From Halocaridina rubra (Eukaryota > Arthropoda > Malacostraca > Decapoda > Atyidae): 64,000 nucleotides of DNA. This document shows, one piece after another, positions 43,474-55,611 of this stretch. The notes beneath the pieces were generated by a model. That model was not told the origin of the DNA, did no database searches, and worked only from the letters and a program-made list of their open reading frames with translations. The stretch covers positions 110,001 through 174,000 of the forward strand of contig JAXCGZ010007578.1 in the NCBI GenBank assembly GCA_037179515.1, written 5' to 3'. Both the position numbers and the translations under genes were made by a program. Within the stretch, counting starts at the first letter, position 1, and each line of letters opens with the position of its first letter.

Positions 43474-44806
43474 TACAGAAATTTTTAGTGAGTGGAGTGA
43501 TGTGCAGGTTTTCATTAAGGCTCATCATCTAGACAAAACTGTGAGCAACAGAGCAGTGAACAGTTTATATGACAATGTGATGTCTTATTTAGAGAAATTT
43601 ATCAGCAAAGAAAAAGATAAATTTCTCTGGATCATTTTCTTGTGTCAATACCAAACAGAGAACCACCTTCCAAGAGTACCTGTAGAGAGAAAACACCAGA
43701 AATACAGCCTGTGCCTGAACAGCTGCCAGATGTTTTTATGGAAGGGGACTCTCCTTCAAAGACGTAGTCCGCATCCTCCTCCACCACCATCCATGTGTGC
43801 CAGCAACAATCGATCACAAAGGTAAATACAATACTGTGCCATGTTTTATTTTGGTAGAGTAGAAGTTGCAACGTGAACAAGTGAAGACTCCAGGAGGAGC
43901 AGTCAGCAGAGGAGGGAGATGAGAGGATAAAAGTTTCAAGTGAAAAATTTAAAGAAATTTTTAGTAAGTGGAGTGATGTGCAGGCTCATCCACTAGTAAG
44001 TGGAGTGATGTGCAGGTTTTCATTAAGGCTCATCACCAGGACAAACTGTGAGCAACAGAGCAGTGAACAATTTAAATGACAATGTCTTCATTTTAGAAAA
44101 ATTTATCAGCAAAGAAAAAGATAAATTTTTCTGGATCATTTTCTTGTGTCAATACCAAACAGAGAACCACCTTCCAAGAGTACCTGTAGAGAGAAAACAC
44201 CAAAAATACAGCCTGTAGCTGAACAGCTGCCTGGCATTTTAAGGGAGGGGACTCTCCTTCAGAGGAGTAGTCCGCATCCTCCTCCACCACCATCCATGTG
44301 TGCCAGCAACAATCGATCACAAAGGTAAATACAGTACTATACCATGTTCTATTTTAGTAGAGTAGAAGTTGCAACGTGAACAATGAAGACTCCAAGAGAA
44401 GCAATCAGCAGAGGAGGGAGATGAGAGGATAAAAGTATCGAGAAAAATTTAAAGAAATTTTTAGTAAGTGGAGTGATGTGCAGGCTTTCATTAAGGCTCA
44501 TCACCCAGACAAAACTGTGAGCAACTGAGCAGTAAACAATATATATGACAATGTGATGTCTTATTTTAGAAAACTTTAGCAAAGAAAGAGATCAATTTCT
44601 CTGGATAATTTTCTTGTGCCAATACCAGCCAGACAACCACCTTCCAAGAGTACCTGTACAGAGAAAACACCAGAAATACAGCCTGTAGCTGAACAGCTGC
44701 CAGAGGTTTTTATGGAAGGGGACTCTCTTTCAAAGTAGTCCGCATCCTCCTCCACCACCATCCATGTGTGCCAGCAACAATCGATCACAAAGGTAAATAC
44801 AATACT
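43474..44806 (+). repeat. Triplicated 3' segment of T2 (about 485 bp units)
   Basis: Three direct copies of a segment starting AAATTTTTAGTAAGTGGAGT and ending CAGCAACAATCGATCACAAA (ends at about 43820, 44323 and 44796). Copy 1 keeps a frame with SNRAVNSLYDNVMSYLEKF that belongs to the transposase C-terminal region; copies 2 and 3 are shorter and frame-broken. Confidence 0.88.
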
Positions 44807-45025
44807 GTACCATGTTTTATTTTAGCAGAGTAGAATTTCTTTCTATTATTAATGTAATTTTCCTATTACAAGTGTATTTAAACATGTATATAACCTTAAA
44901 AAAAAAAAGTGTATTTCTGGTGCTGAGGAACGAATTAATTTGCTTTACATGCACTTCAATGGGAAAAACTGTTTTGTGCTACGAATTTTTCGCCTCACGA
45001 ACAGGGATTAGGAACAGATTATATA

Positions 45026-46120
45026 TTTTAGCACACTGCTAAATACACAAAGTGCACACTATACTTAACACAATAAAATAAGGGAAATATTACGGGTATC
45101 AGTTCTTGTTTTTAATAATTTTTTAACTTTAATATTAAACTACTTTTCTTTGACATTATTTCATACTTCCTTAAATTATTAAGGTTTCTATACCTTGTAT
45201 CTCTTACTCCCACATTCAGTCTCTACTAAATTAATCATACATAATTTTTAAGGTCATCAACTGAATAGCTCTCGTACCATTCCTACTTTTCTAGTGCCAA
45301 TGAGCATCATTTTAACCAATCACTCTTCATCCACACTTCAAATACAGCCAAAAAAATCCAACTAACTTCCAGCTTTCTGATTTGGCTGCTTACTTTTCCG
45401 CTTTTCTAGCGCAAATACACCATTTCTAAACTAATTATTATTCATCTAGATGTCATATGCTGCCAATACATTTTAAATTACACTTCTCTCTACATTTCTA
45501 AGCCTTATGGGAGGACGTATGGTACTTATATGAGTATATATTCCCCACCTACTTTCATGTCAAATTTTACTTTGTACCTAGTAGCATTATTTCCTAGTTT
45601 CCTAAAAAGTAGCAATTTGCAGGGTTTAACTATTACTAAAGATAACTACAAAATAAATTTTCAAAATTATTCAGTGCTTTTCTCCTTTATATCAACATTA
45701 TCTTGAATTTCTATACTCTGTTTGCAACATTACAATCAACACAATCAGGACAATGTATATGACCTCTTGAAGAATACAATATTTTGGGGGGATCTGCACC
45801 CACAGTTAGGAAATGGGGAGGGATAAGAAATCTTGAGCAACATTATTATATGTTTTTTTAATTAGGGAGAAAGATATTTTATGAAGTTCATAATTAAATT
45901 AGCTCATAAACGAAGTGATATAGGACATTATTTTACTTCATTAGTTTATCATATTTTAAACTGTCTAGATTTTCTTTTCCCTCAGAAAATATTACTGTAC
46001 TTATTTGGAGAGTTCCCTTATAAGTCACGAGTACTTTTTTATTTTCCAGTAGTTCCTGATGTTTTCATCATTTCATATTTTCATTTCACTAAAAAATTTA
46101 CTGATTTTAAACATTTCCTT

Positions 46121-46152
<32 letters not shown>

Positions 46153-46911
46153 TACGTTTCCAATGTTCTTTCCCTTTACAGATGGTGGTGGAATATTTTA
46201 TATTTCATTTCATTCAAAAGTTACTTCTTTTTTTTTCCCCACCCAAAGTATATTATTCCCACACTCTTCCCCATTACCGAGGAAGGTAGGAAAGTCATTA
46301 AATATATCACAATACCAAGCAATTTCCAGAGGAAATTAACATGAAAACAGATGAAAAATGGTTGACAACTATAACGTCAATTATAATCTCATTAGGGTGT
46401 GTGAAAATAAATATCAACCAATGTAACAAAGTTTCAGCTAAAGATTCGGTTTATACACCTCTTCAAATTGTGGCCTAAACTAATTCAGTTTGATAGGTTT
46501 TGATGTAACCTAACTATCCAAACTTAACCTACCTCAGGTAACATACGTCAAAAAATTACCATTTGATGAGGCATAAAGCAATTCGTGGAGAGGTGAATAA
46601 AATGAATGTTAACCAGATTTTATATATTTTGGCCTAAAATGCACCTGTTAGAGAATTATGATGCAGTATAGGACATATTCCAATTTCATGCGCCCAACTC
46701 ACTTGAGTAACAGAAATAAGACCCACTGAAAGCTACAGGAAAAGTATACTCCATGAATACTTAATGAGAAAACTTCTTTTTAAGTGGTACCAAGGATAAG
46801 GTGTCACAAGCGACACATTCCAACAGTCTGGAACATTTTAAAGGCAGTTGGTATGGGGGTTTGTAATAGAGGTTACTTATCAATTAAAGACGTCTATATA
46901 TATAATGAAAT
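45026..46911. other. No recognised gene
   Basis: AT-rich DNA with no supported gene. A small (AAT)n run lies at 46121-46147. Frames of up to 80 codons (45881-46123) are AT-driven. Confidence 0.5.
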
Positions 46912-47074
46912 ACATAAGAACATAAGAATAGAGGACACTGCAACATGCCTACTGGCACACACGAGGCAGCTCCATTTTTGAATTGTATTTTCAGCATGTC
47001 TAACCTATTCTATTCTACTCTACTTATTTATTCTGTTTTTCTTTTTATGATTTTTCTAATAAGCACTAACCTAT

Positions 47075-50000
47075 TCATATCCACCCTACCTCTGTCATAT
47101 GTCTATCTAATCTACATTTGAAGGTGTCTAAGGTATTGGCATTTACTATCATACTAGGAAGCTTGTTCCATGCATCAGCTACTCTATTACCAAACCAATT
47201 TTTAACAATTTCCCTTCTGAACCTAAATTTATCAAGCTTAAATCCATTATTACGAGTTCTGGTTTGATCGTGAATTTTTAAAACTTTATTAATATCTCCC
47301 TTGTTAATCCCTTTAAACCATTTATACACTTCAATCATATCCCCCCTAACTCTTCGCCTCTCTAGAGAATGTAGATTAAGTTTTTTTAATCTGTCCTCAT
47401 ATGGTAGATTTCTGATATTGTGTATCATCTTGGTCATTCTTCGTTGCACTCTCTCCAAGGATTCAATTTCCATTCTATAATAGGGTGACCAGAATTGCAC
47501 AGCATAATCTAAATGGGACCTAACTAATGCAAGATAGAGCTGCAAAATAACTTTTTCCGTCCTATTGCTGACGCTTCTTGAGATAAATCCTAAAATTCTG
47601 TTTGCTTTATTTCTGATTGCTGTGCATTGCTCTCTTGGCTTAAGACTACTACTCACAAGAACTCCCAAATCCCTTTCACACTGAGAACTCATGATTTCAT
47701 GGTTATTTAGCTTATAACTAGTATTGTCTTTTATAGTACCCATTTTAACTACTTTACATTTTTCAACATTAAATTCCATTTGCCATTTGTCCGACCATTC
47801 AGATAATCTATTTAGATCTTCCTGTAAAGCATGAATGTCTTCTTTTCCATTTATAGTTCTACCTATTTTAGTGTCGTCTGCGAATTTACTTAGGTTACTA
47901 CTGATATCCGAATCCAGATCATTTAGATATACGATGAATAATAGAGGACCCAGTACCGAGCCTTGTGGTACCCCGCTTGTAACCGAGCCCCACTCTGATT
48001 TCTCTCCATTTATGCAAACCCTCTGTTTTCTGTCGTTTGACCATTGTTTGATCCATCTGAGCACAGCTCCTCCTATACCATGAGCTTCCAGCTTTTTAAC
48101 TAATCTTTTGTGAGGAACTCTATCAAAAGCTTTGCTAAAATCTAGATATATTGTATCATATTCTTTGCCACAATCTACTGCCTCGTAAACTTCTGAATAA
48201 AAAGACAGTAAGTTTGTAAGGCACGAAAAACCCTTAAGAAACCCGTGTTGTGAAAGTTTTATCAGTCTGTGTAATTCTAGATGTGCCCTTATTTTATTTG
48301 CAATTATGGATTCTAGAATCTTACCCACTGTTGACGTTAAACTTACCGGCCTATAATTATTCTTTTTAACACGTTCTCCTTTTTTAAATATTGGTACCAC
48401 ATCTGCCAATTTCCACTCCATGGGTACCGATCCTAATTTTATTGAATTATTAAATAATGCAGTTAGAGGACAACTAAGCTCTTCCTTGCATTCCTTTAAT
48501 ATTCTAGCATATATTCCATCAGGTCCCGGAGATTTATGAGCCTTTAATTTATCTATTTCTTTTATTACCTCCTCTCTCGTAATATTTATTGAACTAAGTA
48601 TATTATCGGGACTGTCTCTGTAAATGGATTCTACTTCCGGAATATTTTCCAAGTTTTCATTTGTAAATACAGATAAGAAATAATCATTTAAACATGTACA
48701 CATCACTTTATCGTCATCTGTGATATGGCCATTGGCTACTTCAATTGGTCCGACTTTTTCCTTAAATTTTGTTTGATAATGTTGATAAAACCCTTTAGGA
48801 TTTTCTTTAGCTTCTCCTGCTATTCGAACTTCGTATTTTCTTTTCGACTCTCTAACTATCTTTTTAACTTCCCTGTTTAACTGTATATATTGCTGCCTCA
48901 CCTGCTCTTCACCTCTTTTTAGTTTCCTGTATATTCCTCTTTTAATACCTATAAGATTCTTTATTCTATTGTTCATCCATTTAGGGTCATTTTTTCTTGA
49001 TCTGCAATGTTTCATGGGAATATAGTCTCTCTGACTATTCCTAAGAGTCATGACAAAATTGTTATATTCCTCATCCAAATTTATATTAACTGACGGGCTG
49101 CTGTTCTTTCCTGTGAGAGAATTTAATGTGTTGATCTTATCTTGTGATAATCCTTGGCATGTGGTACCCAAATTTCGGGGTAATCCGCTACCTGCGACCT
49201 GACCTGCTGGATTAACTACCCACATCTGTACCCCAGAAATCCCTTCCCATACCTCATTAGATAATTTAGTTTTTAAGCCCTCAAAATCTCCTGCTCTAAA
49301 GTTTGGAACAATATTCTTATTTTCCTTTATAGTTTCCTTGAAAATTATGTTAAATCTAATGGAATCATGGTCACTGTTGCCCAATTTTTCACCAACTTCT
49401 AAATTTGTAACCATATTCTCTCTATTACTAAGAACTAAATCTAGTGTATTCACCCCCCGTGTTGCTTCATGTACATGCTGAGAAAGGAAATTGTCTTCTA
49501 CTACTTCCAAAAACTCCTTAGAGCTACTATCACCTGTTATGGTTTCCCAGTTAATATGTCTAAAATTAAAATCGCCTACAATGCAAACTCTATTTGACCT
49601 GCTCACTTTAGAAATTTCATCGTATATAACTTGCGACTCTATATTATCTAGATCAGGTGGTCTGTAGACTACTCCTACAACTAGACTTTCTATATTATTT
49701 TTAATTTCAACCCATAAGGTTTCTGAATTTAGATTTGTCTTAATTCCAGACTTAATGCAGCTTCTGAGGCTATCTTTAATATACATAATTACCCCTCCCC
49801 CTCTTTTATCTGCACTACGATCAGCATTATAAAGTTTATATCCTGTAATTATGTACTCAGCTTTAAGGTGTTTGCTTTCTAATTTAATCCAACTTTCACT
49901 AATGCATATTATATCCGGTCTCTCACTACATACTATGGCTCTCAGTTCTTCTATCTTGTTACCTAAACTACGGCTATTTGTATAATATACTTTTAAACTT

Positions 50001-50167
50001 TCTCTAGCTTCACCCTTCTTGTGGCTATTCTTTTTGTTAATATTTGTTTTATGTAACAAATGGTTCTTATCCTTAGACTCCCAGTTATTTGACCCACTAT
50101 TTACTGAACCCTTACTGACTAATTTCTCTGCACAAGTATTAATCCTTTCATTATTTGTGTCTAACAA
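47075..50167 (-). CDS. LINE B1 ORF2 protein: AP endonuclease and reverse transcriptase
   Basis: An uninterrupted 1030-codon frame. Endonuclease at about residues 57-275: YYTNSRSLGNKIEEL, ICISESW (catalytic Glu), VVGVVYRPP, CIVGDFNFRHINWE, LGNSDHDSIRF (SDH near 265). Reverse transcriptase at about 540-800: SPGPDGIYARILKE, NYRPVSLTSTVGKILE, IYLDFSKAFDRVPHKRL (first Asp), SGVPQGSVLGPLLF, SNLSKFADDTKIG (catalytic DD near 764). A CR1-type C-terminal region follows (VRSHLDYAVQFWSP, RRVRGDMIEVYKWFKG). The frame begins at a TTG and has no early ATG; it overlaps the end of ORF1 in the -1 frame, so its translation may depend on readthrough or reinitiation. The intact motifs suggest recent activity. Confidence 0.95.
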   Translation of the reverse strand: MLDTNNERINTCAEKLVSKGSVNSGSNNWESKDKNHLLHKTNINKKNSHKKGEARESLKVYYTNSRSLGNKIEELRAIVCSERPDIICISESWIKLESKHLKAEYIITGYKLYNADRSADKRGGGVIMYIKDSLRSCIKSGIKTNLNSETLWVEIKNNIESLVVGVVYRPPDLDNIESQVIYDEISKVSRSNRVCIVGDFNFRHINWETITGDSSSKEFLEVVEDNFLSQHVHEATRGVNTLDLVLSNRENMVTNLEVGEKLGNSDHDSIRFNIIFKETIKENKNIVPNFRAGDFEGLKTKLSNEVWEGISGVQMWVVNPAGQVAGSGLPRNLGTTCQGLSQDKINTLNSLTGKNSSPSVNINLDEEYNNFVMTLRNSQRDYIPMKHCRSRKNDPKWMNNRIKNLIGIKRGIYRKLKRGEEQVRQQYIQLNREVKKIVRESKRKYEVRIAGEAKENPKGFYQHYQTKFKEKVGPIEVANGHITDDDKVMCTCLNDYFLSVFTNENLENIPEVESIYRDSPDNILSSINITREEVIKEIDKLKAHKSPGPDGIYARILKECKEELSCPLTALFNNSIKLGSVPMEWKLADVVPIFKKGERVKKNNYRPVSLTSTVGKILESIIANKIRAHLELHRLIKLSQHGFLKGFSCLTNLLSFYSEVYEAVDCGKEYDTIYLDFSKAFDRVPHKRLVKKLEAHGIGGAVLRWIKQWSNDRKQRVCINGEKSEWGSVTSGVPQGSVLGPLLFIVYLNDLDSDISSNLSKFADDTKIGRTINGKEDIHALQEDLNRLSEWSDKWQMEFNVEKCKVVKMGTIKDNTSYKLNNHEIMSSQCERDLGVLVSSSLKPREQCTAIRNKANRILGFISRSVSNRTEKVILQLYLALVRSHLDYAVQFWSPYYRMEIESLERVQRRMTKMIHNIRNLPYEDRLKKLNLHSLERRRVRGDMIEVYKWFKGINKGDINKVLKIHDQTRTRNNGFKLDKFRFRREIVKNWFGNRVADAWNKLPSMIVNANTLDTFKCRLDRHMTEVGWI

Positions 50168-50779
50168 AACCCCCCTACCTCTCTGTCTATCATACCAGCC
50201 AATATCGAGACATCTGAATTAGAAAGATGCACTCCATCCCTTGCATACATATGCTTACGACTAGTGAAGTGATCCCACCCGACTATAAAACCTATATTAT
50301 TCTCCCGACAGAAGACTTTCATCCTAGCATTTACTCCTATAGCTCGAGACCACCACTCTGAACTTTGGCTAAGCCTAGGGAGAATACCACACATCACAGG
50401 AACTGCACCCCTTTTCCTAATCTTATCCAGGGCTTGTTTATACAACCTAATCAGCTCTTCACTTCTACCATCCTGCACGTCATTTCCCCCAGCTATCAAA
50501 CAAACAACATCTTTTTTCTCAATCCAGCTATTTATTGACTCACCCACCTTCTTCATACCTGCTCCAGGGAAAAAATATTTTCCTCTAACTCTATGCCTGA
50601 GTTTCCTGTCTACATATCTGCATAGTGAATCCCCTACAATTACCAAAGAATGAGACTTATCCGGAGGATGGGTTACTCCGACCTTGGGAGACTTACCTAG
50701 GCTCTTGACCTGAGAGCTTTTCCCACTTCCATTTTTACGATCGCTAGTACACCTATCTGACTCTATGGTTCCTGAAGAA
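50161..50779 (-). CDS. LINE B1 ORF1 3' part, SGNH/GDSL esterase-like
   Basis: The open frame runs from the truncation point (about 50779) to TAG at 50161. It begins with a polar Ser/Lys-rich stretch, then SLVIVGDSLCRYVDRKLR (GDS block with the nucleophile Ser), VVCLIAGGNDVQDG (the GGND block) and YARDGVHLSNSD (the DGxH block with the catalytic Asp/His pair). These are SGNH hydrolase motifs, known in ORF1 proteins of several CR1-group LINEs, where the domain may help membrane or RNP functions. The N-terminal part of ORF1 is absent. The stop overlaps ORF2 by a few bases. Confidence 0.88.
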
Positions 50780-50792
50780 TTTTTTTTTTTTT

Positions 50793-51240
50793 AATATGGT
50801 AACATATTTTCACTGATAAAACATTGAAAATATTTAAAACTAATAAATATAATTTATATTATATATTTGTTTGTTAATTATGGATACAATAACCTTACTT
50901 ATCTAACAAAATAAAACTTGCTATTACAATAAAGTTTATGAGATTTTTTTCTAACTGGAGTTAACATAAATATTTAGCATTAAGAAGAAATAAAGGTTAA
51001 CATACGTCTTATGAAAACCCTTCCATAGCCAAACCAAGAAAAGTTACCACCACTTCCTGAATGTGCTGCGTTGCTATACCACCCAAATTTAGCATATTAG
51101 GGTTTGCAAGGGTTAGTTATATTACGTTATATGCGTACCCACTGTCGATCACCAATATAGTGATTTCCGAGAAAAATAATTACCATATTTCAAAGTACGT
51201 CAAAACCTATCAGAAGGTATTATTTTAGAAGTGGGGAGTA
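50793..51240. other. No recognised gene
   Basis: AT-rich flank between LINE B1 and the MITE; nothing assigned. Confidence 0.5.
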
Positions 51241-51554
51241 TTTTCGTTGCAAAATAAACGAATCTGAACTCCATTTCTGGCGCAAAAAATATTGTTTCCC
51301 TAAGCGGGGTGTAGCTTCCGGTTAAGGAAAATATAGCCCTAAGGCTGTCCGAGGGCGCAGCCGCAGATTAGGGAAAATATAACCCTAAGGTTGTCCGGGG
51401 GCGCAGCCCCCGATTAGGGAAAATATAACCCTAAGGCGGTCCGGGGGTGAATCCCACGGTTAGGCCAGACGCGTTCCCCTAGGATTGGTTAGAACGCACC
51501 AAAAAAAAATTTTGCGCCAGAAATGGAGTTCAGATGTTTATTTCACAACGAAAA
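51241..51554. mobile_element. 314-bp MITE with GC-rich tandem hairpins
   Basis: Terminal inverted repeats of about 40 bp: TTTTCGTTG...TCTGAACTCCATTTCTGGCG on the left and its complement (CGCCAGAAATGGAGTTCAGA...CAACGAAAA) on the right. The interior has three copies of a roughly 57-bp unit (TTAGGGAAAATATAACCCTA then GGTGTCCGGGGGCG-type), the middle one containing the perfect hairpin GGGGGC-GCA-GCCCCC. No coding capacity; the superfamily is unknown to me. Confidence 0.82.
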
Positions 51555-52603
51555 CTATTAGATAAATGAGGTTTTATTATTATAAGAACATAATCCCCTT
51601 GTCTACAAATTTACCCAGAAAAAAAATACTTGTCCAAAATAGGAAGGAGTGCACAAAACGAATCTTAACCGAAATAATTAGAAACAAATTATTTATTGCC
51701 GCTTACTCTTTGATCTTCACTTTGCCAACGAAACGTTTGCAAGTGCTTATAACATGAGCATTACCTTAATTTTCAATTACCATTTTAATGCTTTTCACAA
51801 TCTAAGATTCGTTTTATGAACCATTCCAGAACTTCATCTCTGAGTTAGGTTAGACTGGTTAAGGAATGTTTATCTTTTCACATGTGGCAGTCAAAATTCA
51901 CTAAATATCCTCCGGAATCGCTTCAGACTATGTGTTGTCCAAACGAACTTGAAAAAATTGCCATGTTACACAATTTCTAAAATAGATAACCTTCACATTT
52001 CTATCAAATAATGTACTCAATGACTTGCTCTAACTACAGCAACAACACTCACAAGGAGAAGAGATGAAATCTAATTACAGAATGTCGTAATTCACGTGGG
52101 GGTTTCTTTCCTTATTTATAAACGTGAGTGGAGAGGACCTCTTTTCATCACAACACGTGCGAGGCGGGAGATTTAACTGCTCCAGAAACAGTTGACGGAG
52201 AGCTTGCGCGCCTGATTATTGCATCACTTCCGCTAAACGAGATGGTTGTTTGTATAATTTTATATGGATTAATCATCAGTTCCTGATTCTTAACAAATAG
52301 ATTCTAATTGATGATATAGCAATACAATGAAGAAACAGCAAATAAAGTAAAATGTTCCTGGTTTGGTATTTATTTCAGTTATGGTGATAAATCTGTCTCC
52401 TCTTAAAAATCTTCAAGTGCTCATGAGATAATAATGAATTAAATCCATTTTTTTTAATTTAGGTTGTTTATTAAAATAAAATTTCTAATTGATACAAGGA
52501 TAACAATAAGAAAACATTTTATAAAAATTATTGAACATTTTTCTACAATTACCTATAAATAAATAAACAAGCAATAATGAGTACATTTCTGTAGATCAAC
52601 AGA
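51555..52603. other. No recognised gene; one CpG-rich patch
   Basis: Mostly AT-rich sequence. A short patch at about 52140-52250 is richer in CpG than its surroundings and is listed separately as a weak promoter candidate. Confidence 0.45.
52090..52250. promoter_or_regulatory. Weak candidate promoter/5' exon region
   Basis: This locally CpG-rich stretch holds an E-box (CACGTG at 52155), GAGGCGGGAGATTTAA (E2F/GC-box-like) and CACTTCCG (ETS-like) within 90 bp, a mix typical of housekeeping promoters. RCC1 needs an upstream noncoding exon somewhere to the right of 23621, and this is the most promoter-like patch I see there, about 28.5 kb away. There is no direct link; direction unknown. Confidence 0.15.
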
Positions 52604-52734
<131 letters not shown>

Positions 52735-53136
52735 TAAAGCTTCATACACTAGTTATTATTACTTAATTGTTTTTGATCGTGTTACATTATAGACATAAGA
52801 TACAAAAGACAATAATGGGATTAGATAGCATATATTTTTGTACAATAGCAATCCTATTTATGCTTCGCAAAAACAAATAAATAAAAGTGGTTCAGAGGAA
52901 AATTAAAATAAGGATGAGTCACAGCATTTAGGAATCCTATGAACTAATTAGAAGAAGAAATGAAGGATTACTGTACAAGGGCACGTGCCAACACAAGGTT
53001 GGATTTAATCTCAAACAACAACAACAGGAGGATTGGGGAAATGAGGTGGAAGTTGAATGATGGAGGAGGAGGTGGAGATAGAAATGAGGAGGAGGCTTAG
53101 AAAAGATGGTTGTATAGGAAGAAGGGAGATATTTTA

Positions 53137-53156
53137 TAATTTATTATTATTATTAC

Positions 53157-53195
<39 letters not shown>
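53137..53195. repeat. (TTA)n microsatellite
   Basis: About 19 TTA units with one ACT interruption. Confidence 0.95.
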
Positions 53196-53197
<2 letters not shown>

Positions 53198-53254
53198 AAG
53201 AAAGACGAAGAGTTGAGAAGGATGAATAAGTGGTTTAGCATTAAATAATGATGT

Positions 53255-53455
53255 CATCGGTGTTACGTCACGGATTCGTTATTTGTATCAAGGGGTAGGA
53301 CGGTGCCTTCTTTTCTAATGACTTTGATTTTGATAAGTGCCACCATTAACCTGAATGAATCCCCTTTCTAACCCCAGACTGAGGTGGGGCTCAAATCCAT
53401 GACTACGAATCAAATTTGCGAGGGTTACCACTCGGCCATTTCACATCAGTAATTT
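53255..53455 (-). mobile_element. tRNA-derived SINE, family S2, copy 1
   Basis: On the minus strand a tRNA-like head carries an A-box TGGCCGAGTGG and B-box GGATTTGAGCCCC, followed by a body (GGGTTAGAAAGGGGATTCAT, GAAGGCACCGTCCTACCCCT) ending GAATCCGTGACGTAACACCG. The body matches copy 2 at 59860-60055, which establishes a dispersed family. Confidence 0.78.
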
Positions 53456-53459
53456 TTTT

Positions 53460-54925
<1,466 letters not shown>

Positions 54926-54969
54926 AAGAACATAAGAATAGGGGACACTGCAACATGCCTACTGGCACA

Positions 54970-55483
54970 CAAAACTCGAATATGCAGCCCCCTTTTGGAA
55001 TCCGCACTTGAAAAAGCACACAGCTAAGCTTTAAAAAGTTCAAAGACATGCCACGAAACTGGTGCCAGAAATACGCAATCTCGGTTATGATGAGAGGCTG
55101 AGGGAATTAGACTTGCCATCACTCGAAGCTAGAAGAGTAAGGGGGGATATGGTGGCAGTCTTTAAATTCCTTCATGGTTATGATAGAGTGGATAGGGATC
55201 GATATTTCGATATGGCTGGCTCTAGAACTAGAGGTCATAGTTTGAAGCTTCGTAAGAAAACTTCTTTGCAGGATGTAAGGAAATACTTTTTCAGTGTAAG
55301 AGTAGTTGATAATTGGAATTCGCTAAGCGAGGAGGTAGTTAATGCTATCTCAATCCATAGTTTTAAGGACAGGTACGATAAGTATCACTAAGTCTAAAAT
55401 GGAACCGATCAGGAGACGGGAAGATACGAGCTTTGGGCTCTTTCCCGTAAGCACAATTAGGTAATCACAATTAGGTAATCACA
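54970..55483 (+). mobile_element. LINE C, truncated CR1-like element nested in LINE B2
   Basis: Codes for the C-terminus of a CR1-type ORF2 (LEYAAPFWNPHLKKHTAKL, then RRVRGDMVAVFKFLHGYDRV and RVVDNWNSLSEEVVNAISIH) with a stop at about 55389, followed by a short 3' UTR ending in two AATTAGGTAATCACA-type repeats. It differs from LINE B in sequence and 3' end, so it is another family. There is one in-frame stop early on (after HTAKL), so it is dead and only about 510 bp long. Confidence 0.85.
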
Positions 55484-55611
55484 CGAGGCAGCTCCATTTT
55501 TTAATGATATTTTCATCATGTCTAACCTATTCTATTCTACTCTACTTATTTATTCTATTTTTCTTCATATGATTCTTCTAATAATCACTAACCTATTCAT
55601 ACCCACCCTAC

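Larger units (their letters stand above)
41788..45025 (+). mobile_element. T2, Tigger element related to TIGD1/Tigger1
   Basis: It begins CAGTTGATCCTCCATATACG, 22 bp (TA-rich) after E5. A broken transposase follows, then a triplicated segment, then a right end resembling Tigger1 3' sequence (AATGGGAAAAACTGTTTTGT, CTCACGAACAGGGATTAGG). The final terminal repeat is degraded, so the right border is approximate. Confidence 0.8.
46912..50780 (-). mobile_element. LINE B1, CR1/L2-type non-LTR retrotransposon, near full length
   Basis: Reads right to left. The 3' end lacks poly(A) and finishes in short repeats (TTCTTATG TTCTTATG, at 46914-46929), as in CR1/L2-group LINEs. It has an ORF1 fragment with an SGNH hydrolase motif set and an intact ORF2. 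The 5' end is cut at about 50780, next to a 12-13-base homopolymer (T on plus), inside ORF1. Confidence 0.92.
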
